Below, one piece after another: positions 1 through 8,930 of a stretch of DNA of 64,000 nt. Numbering within the stretch: the first letter of the stretch is position 1; each line of letters begins with the position of its first letter. Source of the DNA: an uncultured Muribaculaceae bacterium (GTDB taxonomy: Bacteria; Bacteroidota; Bacteroidia; Bacteroidales; Muribaculaceae). The DNA is taken from NCBI GenBank assembly GCA_934663645.1, contig CAKUKR010000002.1:1-64000 (forward strand), in the 5' to 3' direction. The notes below the pieces were generated by a model. The model was given only the letters and a program-made list of their open reading frames with translations, was not told where the DNA came from and did not search any database. The position numbers and the translations under genes are program-made.

Positions 1-59
1 TGCACTGCACAGCAGGGGGAATGCCCAATGCGCAGACTGTGTATGATTGGGGCGGCAAG

Positions 60-154
60 GTAGGGACACGGCGTGCCGTATCCGCCAAGCAATAAATGCA
101 ATTATTTGATTTACTGCAATCTATCCTTGCGGACACGGCACGCCGTGTCCCTAC
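60..154. repeat. inverted pair of GGACACGGC palindromes (BIME-like unit)
   Basis: Two copies of a near-perfect palindrome, core GGACACGGCGTGCCGTGTCC, lie at 60-86 (one mismatch, GTATCC) and 129-154. Each has a GTAGG or CCTAC arm on its outer side, so the pair is arranged head to head around an AT-rich spacer of about 42 bp. Other copies lie at 297-314, 6403-6429, 17028-17077 and 17119-17143. The spacer resembles the sequence next to the 6403 copy (a shared stretch around AGCAAYAAATRCAATT). This is the architecture of REP/BIME-type bacterial repeats; no encoded protein is involved. Confidence 0.85.
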
Positions 155-296
155 TTTGGCTGCGCAATCACGCGATGCCCGAGAGCTGCAACTCGCTATG
201 TTTAGGGTCGCCTAACATCGCGCCCTGTCAAAATGCAACAGCACGCTTGCAAAACGAAAGCCTTCTCGAAAAATGCGGTACTTTATCAGTACTCTC

Positions 297-359
297 GGCA
301 CGCCGTGTCCCTACTGGGCTGCGCATAAGAAGAGGGTGTGCCTATTTTGACACACCCTC
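297..359. repeat. GGACACGGC half-palindrome plus GAGGGTGTG hairpin
   Basis: A partial palindrome copy (297-314) is followed by a linker containing GGGCTGCGCATAA and then the inverted repeat GAGGGTGTG (332-340) / CACACCCTC (351-359) with a 10-nt loop. The same order of palindrome, GGCTGCGCATAA linker and GGGTGTG hairpin recurs at 17119-17187, so the hairpin is part of a composite repeat. It lies 62 bp beyond the stop of the minus-strand gene ending at 422 and may also act as that gene's terminator, although its U-tract is weak. Confidence 0.7.
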
Positions 360-421
360 AATAAGTTGTTATCGGGCTGGCTGCCGCTGTCAGCGCGGCG
401 AGTCAGCCGGGGAACGGTCGT

Positions 422-3400
422 TTAGTTGCGTATCATCACACGCTTGGCTCGCTGGCTGCCGTCGGCATGCGTGGTCACGACGATGTTGAAGCCGTTGAAC
501 GGACGTGCGGACGACATGCCGGCTGCGTTGTAGTATACAGTCGAGATGACCGGGGACTCTGTCACAGTAATCTCCTCAACCTCGGTGTTGACCGGCAGGT
601 CGAAGTCGAAATACAGGTCGGCATAGTCAAACGCGAACACCAGCTCGCCTCCGGTAGCGACGCACCACTCGGCAAAGGAGATATGGCGCGGGTTGAACAT
701 ATACTCCATGTACAGCGGGCCGCCGTCAGCTGACTGCACGTAGTATGCGTTCTCGCCCTCTGTCAACAGCGGGGTCGTGTCGTCGATATACCACTTCAGG
801 TTGTCGCGTTTCATCTCGACTGAGCCGAGGCCGGCCCAGTTGTAGAGGGTAACGGTGTTGCCGTCTACAGTCGCGTAGAGTTTGTTCGTCATTCTCTGCT
901 CTTCGGTCTTGTAAGACATCGTGACGTTGGTCTTGACGAATGTGGAGACGGGGTTCACGTCGTAGTATGTGCCGAGGTTCTCCTGGAAGTCGTAGGAGAC
1001 CTTGATGAAGTTCCAGGGCTGGAGCGTTAGCTTCTCTCCGTCGTAGTGTCCGCTTACGTAAGTGGACTGCGCCTCCATGGGGTTGGCAGTGGTGCTGTCG
1101 CCATTGACCATCAGGCACAGGTCGCTGCCCACATAGAATACCTGCGGATAAATCTTGACATTGTTGTCAGCGTCAATAGTGCCCTTCAGCGAGGAGCTTG
1201 CGCCCTGGAAGTTGCTGATGCTGAACTGTGTCTGGGCCTCGTTGGTGAATGTGATTTCACATTCGCTGTACTCTGTGGCAGTGCCTGCAGTGCGCATCTG
1301 GAGGTTCAGGCTGGCGAGGGTGTCTTCTGTTTCCTCGTCATATTCAGCCGTAACTTCCCAGCCCTTTTCCTCTGCCGGGGTTATGTCAACGCCAGAAGTT
1401 CCAGGCATGTAGCTGATGTCGATTGAGGCGTAGTCCTCGGTTTCCGGGAGCTGGCTTATTATGGAGCGTATCGCGTCAGCCTCCATGAGGTTGTAGTCAA
1501 GGTACACATCATTGAGCAGGGAGTGGTTGCTCAGGTCGAGGCTCGTCAGCTGGTTGCCGGTCAGGTAAATTGTCTGCAGCTGCGTGTTTGCGCTCAAGTC
1601 GATAGAGGTGAGCATATTGTTGTCCAGGCCGATGTACTCCAGATTTGGGACTGCGGAGAGGTCAATGCTCGTGAAAGCGTTTAAGTCGAGTGCCAGGTAA
1701 ATCAGTTCAGGCAGTCCCTCGAGGTTGATGCTCGACAGCTTGTTGCCGCTCAGCGAGAGGGTATGGAGAGTGCTGGCGCAGGGGGTCAAGTCAATAGAGG
1801 GGAGTTCGTTGAGGTTTGCATTCACCGTTTCGAGCATCGGCGTATGGCTCAAGTCAAGCTCGGGAAGCTTGTTCTCGCTGACATCCAGATACGCCAGCTG
1901 AGAGTTGCCGGAGAGGTCAATCTCTGTCAGCTTGTTGCCACGGAGTTCCAGAGTGCTGAGCTGCGGGAGCGAGGTCAGGTCGATGCTCGTCAGCGCGTTT
2001 TCCTCCATGGAAAGCGCGGAGAGGAGGGGGCATGGCGACAGGTCGATGCTCGTCAGGTTGTTGTCGTCGAGCGAGAGGCTCGTCAGGTTGGTCAGGTTGG
2101 TCAGGTCAAACGAGGTGATGCCGTTGTCGCCGGCATCGAGTTCCTGAATGTTGGGGACACCGGAGAAGTCCATTTCTGTCAGCTTGTTGCCCTTTATGTC
2201 AAGTTTGACAAGGGTGTTTGTCGCCGGGAGTGTAAGCGAGGTCAGTTCGTTGAGGCGGAGGTCAAGGTCCTGGAGTTTCGTCAGGTAAGCCACTTCTACA
2301 TGTTCCATGTAGTTGTAAGGCAATGCGAGAATCTCGAGGTTGGGGCAGCCAGTCGCGCTGAAGCCGGTGCAGTTGTTGCCGCCCATGAGTTTCAGCACGC
2401 GGACATCGCCGTAGATGCGCACATAGTCGCCCTTCAGCTCGCGCTGGTTGAACATGTCGCTCTCCGGGGTGTATGCCTCGGTGTATGTCACCAGGTTGCC
2501 GTCGCCCCAGTCCACCTGATAGGGGGTGTCGCCCACAGTTCCTATGGAGAGGTATATGGTGTTGTACTCGCCGCCGAAGAGGAGTGTTGCGTTGGCAACG
2601 GGTGTGCCGTCGGTGTACTCGTATGCGCCGCAGTCGATAGAGCTGCCGGTGACGCGGGGGTTGCCAGCCACGTCAGTGCCTTCGGTGAAGCCCTCGACAG
2701 GCGTGCCGGTGTCAATGAATTGGCTGCCCTCGATGAGCTGCCAGTTGGCACTGCTCAAACGGCTTGCAGTATCCCAGTCGGTGGTATAGCCGGCGAAGGA
2801 GGTGGGGTTGACGAAGTTGCCGGCAAGGTTGGTGCTGCTGTCCCAAATGGTGTTCAGCACGTTGCTGGCGTTGGTGGTGTATATGTTGGCCGGGTCTGTA
2901 GAACCTTCGCGCACGGCATTGTTGAGTACCGTCGAGTTGATGAGGCGGGCATCATTTGACTTCATGTACACGCCGCCGCCCTGGAAGGCGGTGTTGTTGT
3001 AAGCCACGATGCCCGAAGCGTTGCCGCCGTTCATGCACAACGCACCGCCGCCCATTTCACCGGTCGAATATTCAGTGACATCGGCGTAGCAGTTGTATAT
3101 TATCGCATTGCGCACAGTGCCGTAACCGTTGTACACGCCGCCGCCCTGGATAGCGCGGCAACCCTCAATGGTTATGTTTTCTATTGTGCCGCCGTTGTTG
3201 TATATTGCGCCGCCGCTGCTGGCGTAGCAGTTGGAGAAGCGGCAGTCGCTCAGTGAGCCGCGGATCATGTAGACAGCGCCGCCCCCGTCGAGGCCTACGC
3301 AGTCAACGAACATGCAGCCGGTTATCTGCGCGTCCTTGGCATATACCGCGCCGCCAACGCCGCTGCCGTATGAGGAGTGGCTGAACGCGCTTTTCACGAG

Positions 3401-4114
3401 GCACTGCTCCATGGTGCCGCCTTCGAGGTATACCGCGCCGCCGAGAGCGTTGCTGTTATTGGCTTCGGGAATGAAATAAGCCGAGTTCTCGTACATCGTG
3501 CAGTTGCGCAGGGTCACGGTGCCGAGCGCGTAGACCGCGCCGCCGGAAGCCGTGGCCTGGTATACGTTGGCGTTTGCGCCCCGGAGGGTGAAGCCGTCGA
3601 TGACAGTCTGCTCCGTGAAGGTCGAGGAGCAGTAGAGGACGTGGCTGCTGTTGCCGCTGGTGCCGGTCACCTGGTTGTTTTCAGTCTCCCATGTCCAGCG
3701 GTAGGACGTGCCGTCGAGGGTGCGCGTCCATACATCGGGCACATCGTCGTCAGCGTTGAGCTCCGTCACGTTGGCCAGGTTGAAGCCGTTATCGCCGTTG
3801 CGGACACGGTCGCTGACCGAGGTCTCCGTGCCGGCGAAACCGCCGTAGAGCGACACGCCATCCTTGAGGAGGAAAGCCTTGGAGGTTGGCTTGTTTGACT
3901 TGATCAGGCTCGTAGGCTTGTAGGTGCCTTGCTTGACCCAGATTTCGTCGCCAGACGAGGAAGCGTCTATCGCGGCTTGCAAATCGCTCATTGCATTTGC
4001 CCACGAAGAGCCGTCACCCGTGCCGTCGGCAGCGACATAGCGCACTGTCGCCCCGAGCGTCCCGGCAGCCGTGATAGCGGCGGCCATGACAAGTGTAGTG
4101 AGTCTTGTTTTCAT
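422..4114 (-). CDS. secreted beta-helix / leucine-rich-repeat surface protein
   Basis: 1230-residue protein with an N-terminal signal peptide (cleavage near residue 21, after TLGA). Residues ~25-500 carry repeats such as GGAVY, GGAIYNNGG and GGGVYNG, typical of right-handed parallel beta-helices of the pectin-lyase or polymorphic outer-membrane type. A VDWGDG segment (PKD-like strand) near residue 535 leads into about 14 leucine-rich repeats of 21-23 residues built on LTSIDLS (roughly 560-880). A beta-sandwich-like region follows, and the short C-terminal module (YYNAAG...PFNGFNIVV...KRVMI) resembles the tails of Bacteroidota secreted proteins. Probably an exported adhesin-like protein. It is monocistronic, and no clear promoter was seen. 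Binding partner unknown. Confidence 0.85.
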   Translation of the reverse strand: MKTRLTTLVMAAAITAAGTLGATVRYVAADGTGDGSSWANAMSDLQAAIDASSSGDEIWVKQGTYKPTSLIKSNKPTSKAFLLKDGVSLYGGFAGTETSVSDRVRNGDNGFNLANVTELNADDDVPDVWTRTLDGTSYRWTWETENNQVTGTSGNSSHVLYCSSTFTEQTVIDGFTLRGANANVYQATASGGAVYALGTVTLRNCTMYENSAYFIPEANNSNALGGAVYLEGGTMEQCLVKSAFSHSSYGSGVGGAVYAKDAQITGCMFVDCVGLDGGGAVYMIRGSLSDCRFSNCYASSGGAIYNNGGTIENITIEGCRAIQGGGVYNGYGTVRNAIIYNCYADVTEYSTGEMGGGALCMNGGNASGIVAYNNTAFQGGGVYMKSNDARLINSTVLNNAVREGSTDPANIYTTNASNVLNTIWDSSTNLAGNFVNPTSFAGYTTDWDTASRLSSANWQLIEGSQFIDTGTPVEGFTEGTDVAGNPRVTGSSIDCGAYEYTDGTPVANATLLFGGEYNTIYLSIGTVGDTPYQVDWGDGNLVTYTEAYTPESDMFNQRELKGDYVRIYGDVRVLKLMGGNNCTGFSATGCPNLEILALPYNYMEHVEVAYLTKLQDLDLRLNELTSLTLPATNTLVKLDIKGNKLTEMDFSGVPNIQELDAGDNGITSFDLTNLTNLTSLSLDDNNLTSIDLSPCPLLSALSMEENALTSIDLTSLPQLSTLELRGNKLTEIDLSGNSQLAYLDVSENKLPELDLSHTPMLETVNANLNELPSIDLTPCASTLHTLSLSGNKLSSINLEGLPELIYLALDLNAFTSIDLSAVPNLEYIGLDNNMLTSIDLSANTQLQTIYLTGNQLTSLDLSNHSLLNDVYLDYNLMEADAIRSIISQLPETEDYASIDISYMPGTSGVDITPAEEKGWEVTAEYDEETEDTLASLNLQMRTAGTATEYSECEITFTNEAQTQFSISNFQGASSSLKGTIDADNNVKIYPQVFYVGSDLCLMVNGDSTTANPMEAQSTYVSGHYDGEKLTLQPWNFIKVSYDFQENLGTYYDVNPVSTFVKTNVTMSYKTEEQRMTNKLYATVDGNTVTLYNWAGLGSVEMKRDNLKWYIDDTTPLLTEGENAYYVQSADGGPLYMEYMFNPRHISFAEWCVATGGELVFAFDYADLYFDFDLPVNTEVEEITVTESPVISTVYYNAAGMSSARPFNGFNIVVTTHADGSQRAKRVMIRN

Positions 4115-4209
4115 AACAATGGTATTATGGGTTATTAGTAAAAAGAGTTGGCCTTATATATAAGTCTTCAATATAGGTGGTTGTCAGTGTGGTGAGGTGA
4201 GTTGCAGCA

Positions 4210-4238
4210 GCGGGGATGTGCGTGGTGCGCATCCCCGC
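4210..4238 (-). terminator. stem-loop after the TPR lipoprotein gene
   Basis: The inverted repeat GCGGGGATG / CATCCCCGC (4210-4218 and 4230-4238) lies 26 bp beyond the stop codon of the minus-strand gene ending at 4265. There is no U-run after it on either strand, so it may be a factor-dependent terminator or an mRNA 3'-end stabiliser. Confidence 0.45.
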
Positions 4239-4264
4239 CGTTGTATAGTGCGGCATGTTTAAGA

Positions 4265-5947
4265 TTAGATGCTGCCGAGGCTGTAGTTGGCAAACTCGAG
4301 GTCCTTGCGTGCGCGTTGCAGCAGCGAGGGGTCGAGCTTGACGGCGTGACGCAGGTTGGTCATCACCATGTTCTCCGAGCCTGTACGCGCTCCCAGGACG
4401 GCAGCGAGATAGTATGTCGTCGCGTCGGGGTTGCTGATGGCAGAGAGAGTGGAGCGGGCAGCGGAATAGTCCTTGGCGAGTATCTGCGCCAGAGCTGCGT
4501 TGTTGGTCTTGGCAGAGCCGAATGAGGAGACAGCCTTGTTCAGGTCGCCCTGCGTGAGGTAGTACACGCCCAGCGCGTCGCCGGCTTCCGGCACAGAGGC
4601 AGCCGCGCCAAGACGCTGCGCTGCGGTGTCCATGTCGCCCTCGAGCATCGAGATGAGGCCCAAGTTCATCTCAGCCTCCTTGGACTGCGGATTGAGGCGC
4701 AGAGCCTGCTCAAAGTTGGCCTTGGCAGCGCGGTAGTCGCCGGCGACATACTGTGTCATGCCCAGGTCGTTGAAGCCTCGGTAGTCCTGCGGGAACTGTT
4801 CGCAGACACGGTTGTAGACCTCCATTTTCTTGTTGTTGTCGTTGGTGAGGGTGGCTAGGTATAGCATCTCGTCCACGTTCAGCTTTGACGGCTCGTTGTT
4901 GAACAGGTCTACCATCTCCTGGTCGCTCTTGCCTATGACGTTGACCGAAGCCACGATGCGAGAGTAGCGCAGCTGCGGCAGTATCTGGTCAGCGAGTTCG
5001 TTGAACACCGACGAGAGGTTGCGGATTTCGCGCTCGCGCTCCTCAGGGTCTTTGTACATCTTCAGCACGCTGAGGATGAGCTCCTTGTCCTGGATGTTGC
5101 TCTTCTCCACGAGCTGCTGGAAGCCCTCCCAGTCCTCGGGGGTGAATGACGAGGTGAGCTCGCCGAACTCCTGTATCTTGTCCTTCTTCATCTGGTTTTC
5201 CACCACGGCAGTGGTGTTCTTCTCGCGCTGAGCCGCCAGCTTTTCGTTGAACTCATACGAGCCTTCGGGCGAAGCGAATGAGTTGATTTCAACGCCGGCG
5301 ATTTCGCGGTCAGGCGCGGCAGCGGCAGCCCGCAGCTCCTTCTGAAGGTCTATGTACTGCTGCGACGATGTCTGTGAGGTGCGCACATTGGCCTGGTTGA
5401 TGAGGAAATGGATGTTGGCAGAATACTGCTCCTTGATGACCTTCTGGAAATTGTCCTTGGCGACAGCCGGGGTGACAGTCTTGGCAGAGGCGAGTGTGGA
5501 AGTGGCAATCACACCGTTGCCCACCTTGACAGCCGGCAATGCGTAAACCTTCCCTTTCTGGTCTACCTGGAACTCGAGCCAAAGGTCAGACTGCGCCATG
5601 CCGGGTTCGTACTCCGCGCTGTAGGGTATCTGCACCACGCCGCCGTCAGCATAGCCCACCACCTGTCCGTTGGCGCGTACATCCTCGCCCTGGAACACCG
5701 TAGGCTCGCCCTGTGCCTCGCCGCCGTCCCAGCGCAGCACCGGCGTGGCGGTCACTTTGGCGTTCTTGACCATGAACTTTGCCGGGATGCGCCCGGTCAC
5801 AGTAGCCGGCACGTTGCTGCCGACAGTCTCGATAGGACGCGGCGTAGTGTTGAAAAAGTCACTTTCAAACTTTGACAGCTTCTTGTTGCAGCCCGTCATG
5901 ACGACCATTGCCGCCGCCAGCCCGAGCCAAATCATTCCTTTGTTCAT
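4265..5947 (-). CDS. TPR lipoprotein with OmpA-like segment
   Basis: 560-residue outer-membrane or periplasmic lipoprotein. The start at 5947 is chosen because it gives a signal peptide ending in a lipobox (VVMTGC, Cys20); the longer frame upstream adds 27 unlikely residues. Residues ~215-250 (INSFASPEGSYEFN followed by AAQRE) resemble the peptidoglycan-binding part of OmpA-family domains. Residues ~385-480 form tetratricopeptide repeats (DYRGFNDLGMTQY, AKANFEQALRLNP), followed by more helical repeats. Likely an envelope scaffold in protein-protein or peptidoglycan interactions; the exact role is unknown. A good promoter lies about 100 bp upstream, and the gene appears monocistronic. Confidence 0.85.
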   Translation of the reverse strand: MNKGMIWLGLAAAMVVMTGCNKKLSKFESDFFNTTPRPIETVGSNVPATVTGRIPAKFMVKNAKVTATPVLRWDGGEAQGEPTVFQGEDVRANGQVVGYADGGVVQIPYSAEYEPGMAQSDLWLEFQVDQKGKVYALPAVKVGNGVIATSTLASAKTVTPAVAKDNFQKVIKEQYSANIHFLINQANVRTSQTSSQQYIDLQKELRAAAAAPDREIAGVEINSFASPEGSYEFNEKLAAQREKNTTAVVENQMKKDKIQEFGELTSSFTPEDWEGFQQLVEKSNIQDKELILSVLKMYKDPEEREREIRNLSSVFNELADQILPQLRYSRIVASVNVIGKSDQEMVDLFNNEPSKLNVDEMLYLATLTNDNNKKMEVYNRVCEQFPQDYRGFNDLGMTQYVAGDYRAAKANFEQALRLNPQSKEAEMNLGLISMLEGDMDTAAQRLGAAASVPEAGDALGVYYLTQGDLNKAVSSFGSAKTNNAALAQILAKDYSAARSTLSAISNPDATTYYLAAVLGARTGSENMVMTNLRHAVKLDPSLLQRARKDLEFANYSLGSI

Positions 5948-6047
5948 TTCTGTTGTTACTCTGTTGTTTCCTTGTTTTTGCCGCGGCGGCTCACGCCCTC
6001 TGCATCTGCGGATCAGGCACGCGCACACCCGCGATTAATATTTGCAT

Positions 6048-6080
6048 CAAAGATAGGAATTATTTTTCACACACGCGCAA
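6048..6080 (-). promoter_or_regulatory. Bacteroidota-type promoter of the TPR lipoprotein
   Basis: On the minus strand TTG (6080-6078) precedes TATCTTTG (6055-6048) by 22 nt, close to the TTTG-N20-TAnnTTTG consensus. The predicted start near 6043 leaves an untranslated leader of about 95 nt before the chosen start codon. The 5948-6266 interval holds no gene. Confidence 0.55.
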
Positions 6081-6200
6081 TCTCGGGCGAGAAAAATTTC
6101 CGCGCCCACGGAAGCAAAAATATTTTTCGCACATAATGCAGTGACAATCAAGTCACTGCACCAGCGGCCAGAAAAATCAGCAAAAAAAGATGCCGAAAAA

Positions 6201-6232
6201 TTTTGTCATGTCGAAATAAGGCAGTAACTTTG
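6201..6232 (+). promoter_or_regulatory. tRNA-Lys promoter
   Basis: TTTTG (6201-6205) and TAACTTTG (6225-6232) are separated by 19 nt, matching the Bacteroidota housekeeping consensus; the tRNA begins 34 nt after the -7 element. Confidence 0.75.
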
Positions 6233-6266
6233 CAACGCTTTTGACAGGGAAACATGGTCAAAGCAA

Positions 6267-6339
6267 GACTCCGTAGCTCAGTTGGTAGAGCAACTGACTC
6301 TTAATCAGTGGGTCGAGGGTTCGAGCCCCTCCGGGGTCA
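6267..6339 (+). tRNA. tRNA-Lys (anticodon CTT)
   Basis: Complete cloverleaf: acceptor GACTCCG/CGGGGTC (one T-G wobble), D-stem GCTC/GAGC, anticodon stem ACTGA/TCAGT around loop CTCTTAA (anticodon CTT, reading AAG), T-arm GAGGG-TTCGAGC-CCCTC and discriminator A at 6339. CCA is not encoded. It is flanked by its own promoter and an intrinsic terminator, so it is a single-tRNA unit. Confidence 0.95.
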
Positions 6340-6362
6340 CAGCAGTAATAAGAGAACGAGGA

Positions 6363-6392
6363 GAGTTTGCCGAGATGGCAAGCTCTTTTTTT
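6363..6392 (+). terminator. intrinsic terminator of tRNA-Lys
   Basis: Stem GAGTTTGCC (6363-6371) / GGCAAGCTC (6377-6385) with a GAGAT loop, followed directly by seven T residues (6386-6392). It lies 24 bp after the tRNA. Confidence 0.85.
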
Positions 6393-6402
6393 GTGCGGCA
6401 TA

Positions 6403-6429
6403 GTAGGGACACGGCGTGCCGTGTCCGCC
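6403..6429. repeat. GGACACGGC palindrome copy
   Basis: GTAGG followed by the perfect core GGACACGGCGTGCCGTGTCC and CGCC. The downstream flank (GAGCAACAAATACAATTGCC) resembles the spacer after the 60-86 copy, so this appears to be half of the paired element. It begins 11 bp after the T-run of the tRNA-Lys terminator. Confidence 0.85.
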
Positions 6430-6603
6430 GAGCAACAAATACAATTGCCAGACTTACAGCAACCTATCGACGCGAACACCTCCGCGCCATGTCACTACCC
6501 TGACCGCACAATCACACGCGGTCTGCGCATTATGACAGCACGAGGGCATACCGATTGGTTTCAGCACGCCCTCGCGTCGTATCAGTATGTGTTTCGCTGC
6601 GGC

Positions 6604-7515
6604 TTACTTGACCTGCTTGGCAGGCGCTGCCGTAAGCGGCGCGGCATTGTCTTTCTCTGCGGGAGCAAGCCCGAGTATCGACACCTCAAAGAGCAGCACG
6701 CTGTTGTCGTCGAGGCCATACTGCTTCTGTCCGCCACGGAACATGTCTACTGCCGGGAATGCGAATGTCGCAGCCCCGCCCATCTTCATCGTGGATATCG
6801 CCTTTGCCATCGGAGATTCAAAGCCGAAAGAGCGGCCAACGACCACCTCCTCGGGAAGCTGCGGCAGCTTGACATCCTTGCCGTTCATTTCCTTGACGGC
6901 CAGCTTGACTTTCACGCGGTCGCCCTCTTTCAGGGTCTCGCCGCTGCCCGGTTTCGACACCTTGACCATCAACCCCTCGCCGCTGGCGGTGAACCCGCGC
7001 TTCGCGAGCGGAGCCATAGCACTGACAGCAGCGTCATGGTCCTTGCGCACCTTCTGCTCCTGAACGCGCTGCATCAGCGTCTGGAATTGCTGCATGACCT
7101 GAGGGTTCTTGGTTAACGAGTCGTTCTGGAGAGCGTATGCCAGCCCGGTCAGCATGATGCTGTTGTTGATGTCCAGCCCGAGCTGGTCCTTGAAGTTCTT
7201 GTTGGTCATAGCCGCCTGAACACCGGCGGTGATGCCCGCGATGTAAGCCTCAGACTTGCCGTCAAACATTCCCATTGACGCACGCAGCCCCTTGATGAAG
7301 TCAGCACGCCCGGCATCAGTCTTGAGCGTAGAGTCCTGCTGTGCCATCTGTTCATAGTAGTACGCTATGTTTATGCCCTGATAATAAGAGGCAGAGTCAG
7401 CAGTGTTGGAAACGCCGGCCTCTTTGATGTCCTTGCCCGTGACGTTGCCTCCGTCGCAAGAAGCCAGCAACAGGAGGGACGCAACCGCTCCTGCGGCAAA
7501 CAGTTTCAGTTTCAT
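6604..7515 (-). CDS. FKBP-like lipoprotein with degenerate active site
   Basis: 303-residue lipoprotein (lipobox LLLASC, Cys20). Residues ~40-165 resemble the helical dimerisation domain of FkpA/Mip-type isomerases, and residues ~175-285 follow the FKBP fold. Compared with its two operon mates, the GWTEG tryptophan and the AYG tyrosine of the isomerase pocket are not conserved (here FGFESPMAKA and FRGGQKQYG). It may therefore act as a chaperone rather than an efficient prolyl isomerase. Last gene of a four-gene operon; 12 bp separate it from the small lipoprotein gene upstream. Confidence 0.85.
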   Translation of the reverse strand: MKLKLFAAGAVASLLLLASCDGGNVTGKDIKEAGVSNTADSASYYQGINIAYYYEQMAQQDSTLKTDAGRADFIKGLRASMGMFDGKSEAYIAGITAGVQAAMTNKNFKDQLGLDINNSIMLTGLAYALQNDSLTKNPQVMQQFQTLMQRVQEQKVRKDHDAAVSAMAPLAKRGFTASGEGLMVKVSKPGSGETLKEGDRVKVKLAVKEMNGKDVKLPQLPEEVVVGRSFGFESPMAKAISTMKMGGAATFAFPAVDMFRGGQKQYGLDDNSVLLFEVSILGLAPAEKDNAAPLTAAPAKQVK

Positions 7516-7527
7516 AATATCTGTTCT

Positions 7528-7743
7528 TTATTTCGTCTTTGTCATTTTATTGTCGGCCGCCGAGGGCGTGTCGGGTGTCACGGCAGCGATACTGTCTTCT
7601 GCAGCCGCAGCCCGAACGTCAGGCGCGTCCACCTCCACGGTGTCGCCCGTCGGCACCATGTTCTCCATGGTGCGTCCCTTGCAGCCCGTGGCGGCAATAG
7701 CCAGCACTGCCATACCGGCGGTCAGGAGAAACAGCTTTCTCAT
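7528..7743 (-). CDS. small lipoprotein in FKBP operon
   Basis: 71-residue protein with a signal peptide and lipobox (IAATGC, Cys21). The mature part is short, acidic and Ala/Asp/Thr-rich, with no recognisable domain. Its start codon overlaps the stop of the upstream FKBP lipoprotein by 4 bp (ATGA), which indicates translational coupling. I do not recognise the family; its position between two isomerase-like lipoproteins suggests a tether or accessory factor in the envelope. Confidence 0.75.
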   Translation of the reverse strand: MRKLFLLTAGMAVLAIAATGCKGRTMENMVPTGDTVEVDAPDVRAAAAEDSIAAVTPDTPSAADNKMTKTK

Positions 7744-8288
7744 TTTCCGTTGACCTTGATGAGTTCAACCTCGAAGATCAGGTCAGCGTTCGGGGGTATC
7801 GGCCCTCCCGGTGTGCCCTGCTCGCCGTATGCAAGGTTGCTCGGTATGTAGAACACAGCCTTGCCTCCAGTCTTCATCAGCTGCAAGCCCTCAGTCCAGC
7901 CCTTGATTACGCGGCTCAGAGGGAATGTGGCGGGTTCGCCGCGTTCGACAGAACTGTCGAACACTGTGCCGTCCAGTAGCTTGCCAGTGTAATGCACTGT
8001 CACTTCGTCTGTTTCCTTGGGAGATGCGCCAGTGCCTTCAGTTACAGTCACATACTTCAGTCCCGAAGCGGTGGTCTTGTAGGCCACACTGTCGCCTGTC
8101 TGCTGGAAGTAAGCCGCGTTGTACACGCCTTCCTGAACAGGCTCTGATGCCGGCTCTGCCACTTGCTCCTGCTGCGCCTGTGCAGTATCGGTAACGTTTT
8201 CAGCCTTGCTCTTGCTGTTGCAAGATGATGCGCTCCACGCCAGCAACGCGCCGGCAGCTACGAATGCGAAACTTGTCATACGCCTCAT
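7740..8288 (-). CDS. FKBP-type peptidyl-prolyl isomerase lipoprotein
   Basis: 182-residue lipoprotein (WSASSC, Cys23) with an acidic linker and a complete C-terminal FKBP domain: [35 protein letters not shown] and [20 protein letters not shown] retain the aromatic pocket residues. It should catalyse cis/trans isomerisation of X-Pro bonds in exported proteins at the inner or outer membrane. It overlaps both neighbours by 4 bp, placing it in the middle of the operon. Confidence 0.92.
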   Translation of the reverse strand: MRRMTSFAFVAAGALLAWSASSCNSKSKAENVTDTAQAQQEQVAEPASEPVQEGVYNAAYFQQTGDSVAYKTTASGLKYVTVTEGTGASPKETDEVTVHYTGKLLDGTVFDSSVERGEPATFPLSRVIKGWTEGLQLMKTGGKAVFYIPSNLAYGEQGTPGGPIPPNADLIFEVELIKVNGK

Positions 8289-8875
8289 TTCTTTACCACC
8301 TTTATGAGTTCGACTTCAAATATGAGGGTTGAGTGCGGGGGGATAGCGCCAGGTATGCCCTGTGCGCCGTAAGCCAGCTCGCTCGGGATGAAGAACATGT
8401 ACTTGCCGCCCTCCTTCATCAGCTGCACACCCTCGGTCCAGCCAGGGATAACACGGTTGAGGGGGAACGTAGCAGGCTCTCCGCGGCTGACGGAGCTGTC
8501 GAAGACTGTGCCGTCCAACAGGCGGCCAGTGTAGTGCACTGTCACCTCGTCGGTGGCTTTGGGCGATTCGCCTGTACCCTCCTTCTCCACAGTATATTGC
8601 AGACCGGAGGCAGTCACCTTGACACCCTCGTTCTTGGCGTTCTCCTCGAGGAACTTCGCGCCAGCCTCTTTTGCGACCTTCGTAGCCTTAGCCTCCAGCT
8701 CCTGCAGGTATGCGTTGATGACCTGCTGAGCCTCGTCCGGCTTGACCTCCGGCTCCTTGTTCTCGAAAACGCATCTCACGGCATTGGTGAAATCCTCGAT
8801 GTTCAAATCCTTTACGCCCATTCCGCGCAGTTGCTGACCCATGGCGAGTCCCCATGAATAACTCAGTTTGTCCAT
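8285..8875 (-). CDS. FKBP-type peptidyl-prolyl isomerase (FklB/FKBP22-like)
   Basis: 196-residue protein without a signal peptide. It begins with the [16 protein letters not shown] dimerisation motif of FklB/FKBP22, has a helical linker to ~residue 90 and a full FKBP domain ([42 protein letters not shown]). Because it lacks an export signal it is probably cytoplasmic, unlike the three lipoproteins that follow in the operon. First gene of the operon; a -7 element lies at 8938-8931. Confidence 0.93.
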   Translation of the reverse strand: MDKLSYSWGLAMGQQLRGMGVKDLNIEDFTNAVRCVFENKEPEVKPDEAQQVINAYLQELEAKATKVAKEAGAKFLEENAKNEGVKVTASGLQYTVEKEGTGESPKATDEVTVHYTGRLLDGTVFDSSVSRGEPATFPLNRVIPGWTEGVQLMKEGGKYMFFIPSELAYGAQGIPGAIPPHSTLIFEVELIKVVKK

Positions 8876-8930
8876 ATAGAAATAATTATGTTACGCGCAG
8901 GGGCATCTGCCCAGACGCATTTATGCTCTG

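Larger units (their letters stand above)
1..421. other. gene-poor intergenic region rich in palindromic repeats
   Basis: I see no supported gene here. A frame open from base 1 ends with TAG at 61-63 and could be the tail of a gene beginning outside the window, but 20 codons cannot be assigned. The rest contains three copies of the GGACACGGC palindrome (listed separately) and a hairpin at 332-359 that may terminate the minus-strand gene ending at 422. A 138-codon frame through the repeats encodes mostly repeat-derived residues and is not believed. Confidence 0.6.

Noticed and set aside
73-489. 138-codon frame in the first intergenic region
   Set aside because: Much of it translates the GGACACGGC palindromes and linker sequence; it has no plausible upstream signals.
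1763-2959. 398-codon open frame on + opposite the beta-helix/LRR gene
   Set aside because: It is antisense to a clearly coding, repeat-containing gene; its own repetitive Val/Gln/Glu content mirrors the LRR codons, and it has no signal, domain or promoter.
6541-6574. Terminator hairpin for the FKBP operon
   Set aside because: CGAGGGC/GCCCTCG is only 7 bp with a 20-nt loop and no U-run, so it is too weak to list.
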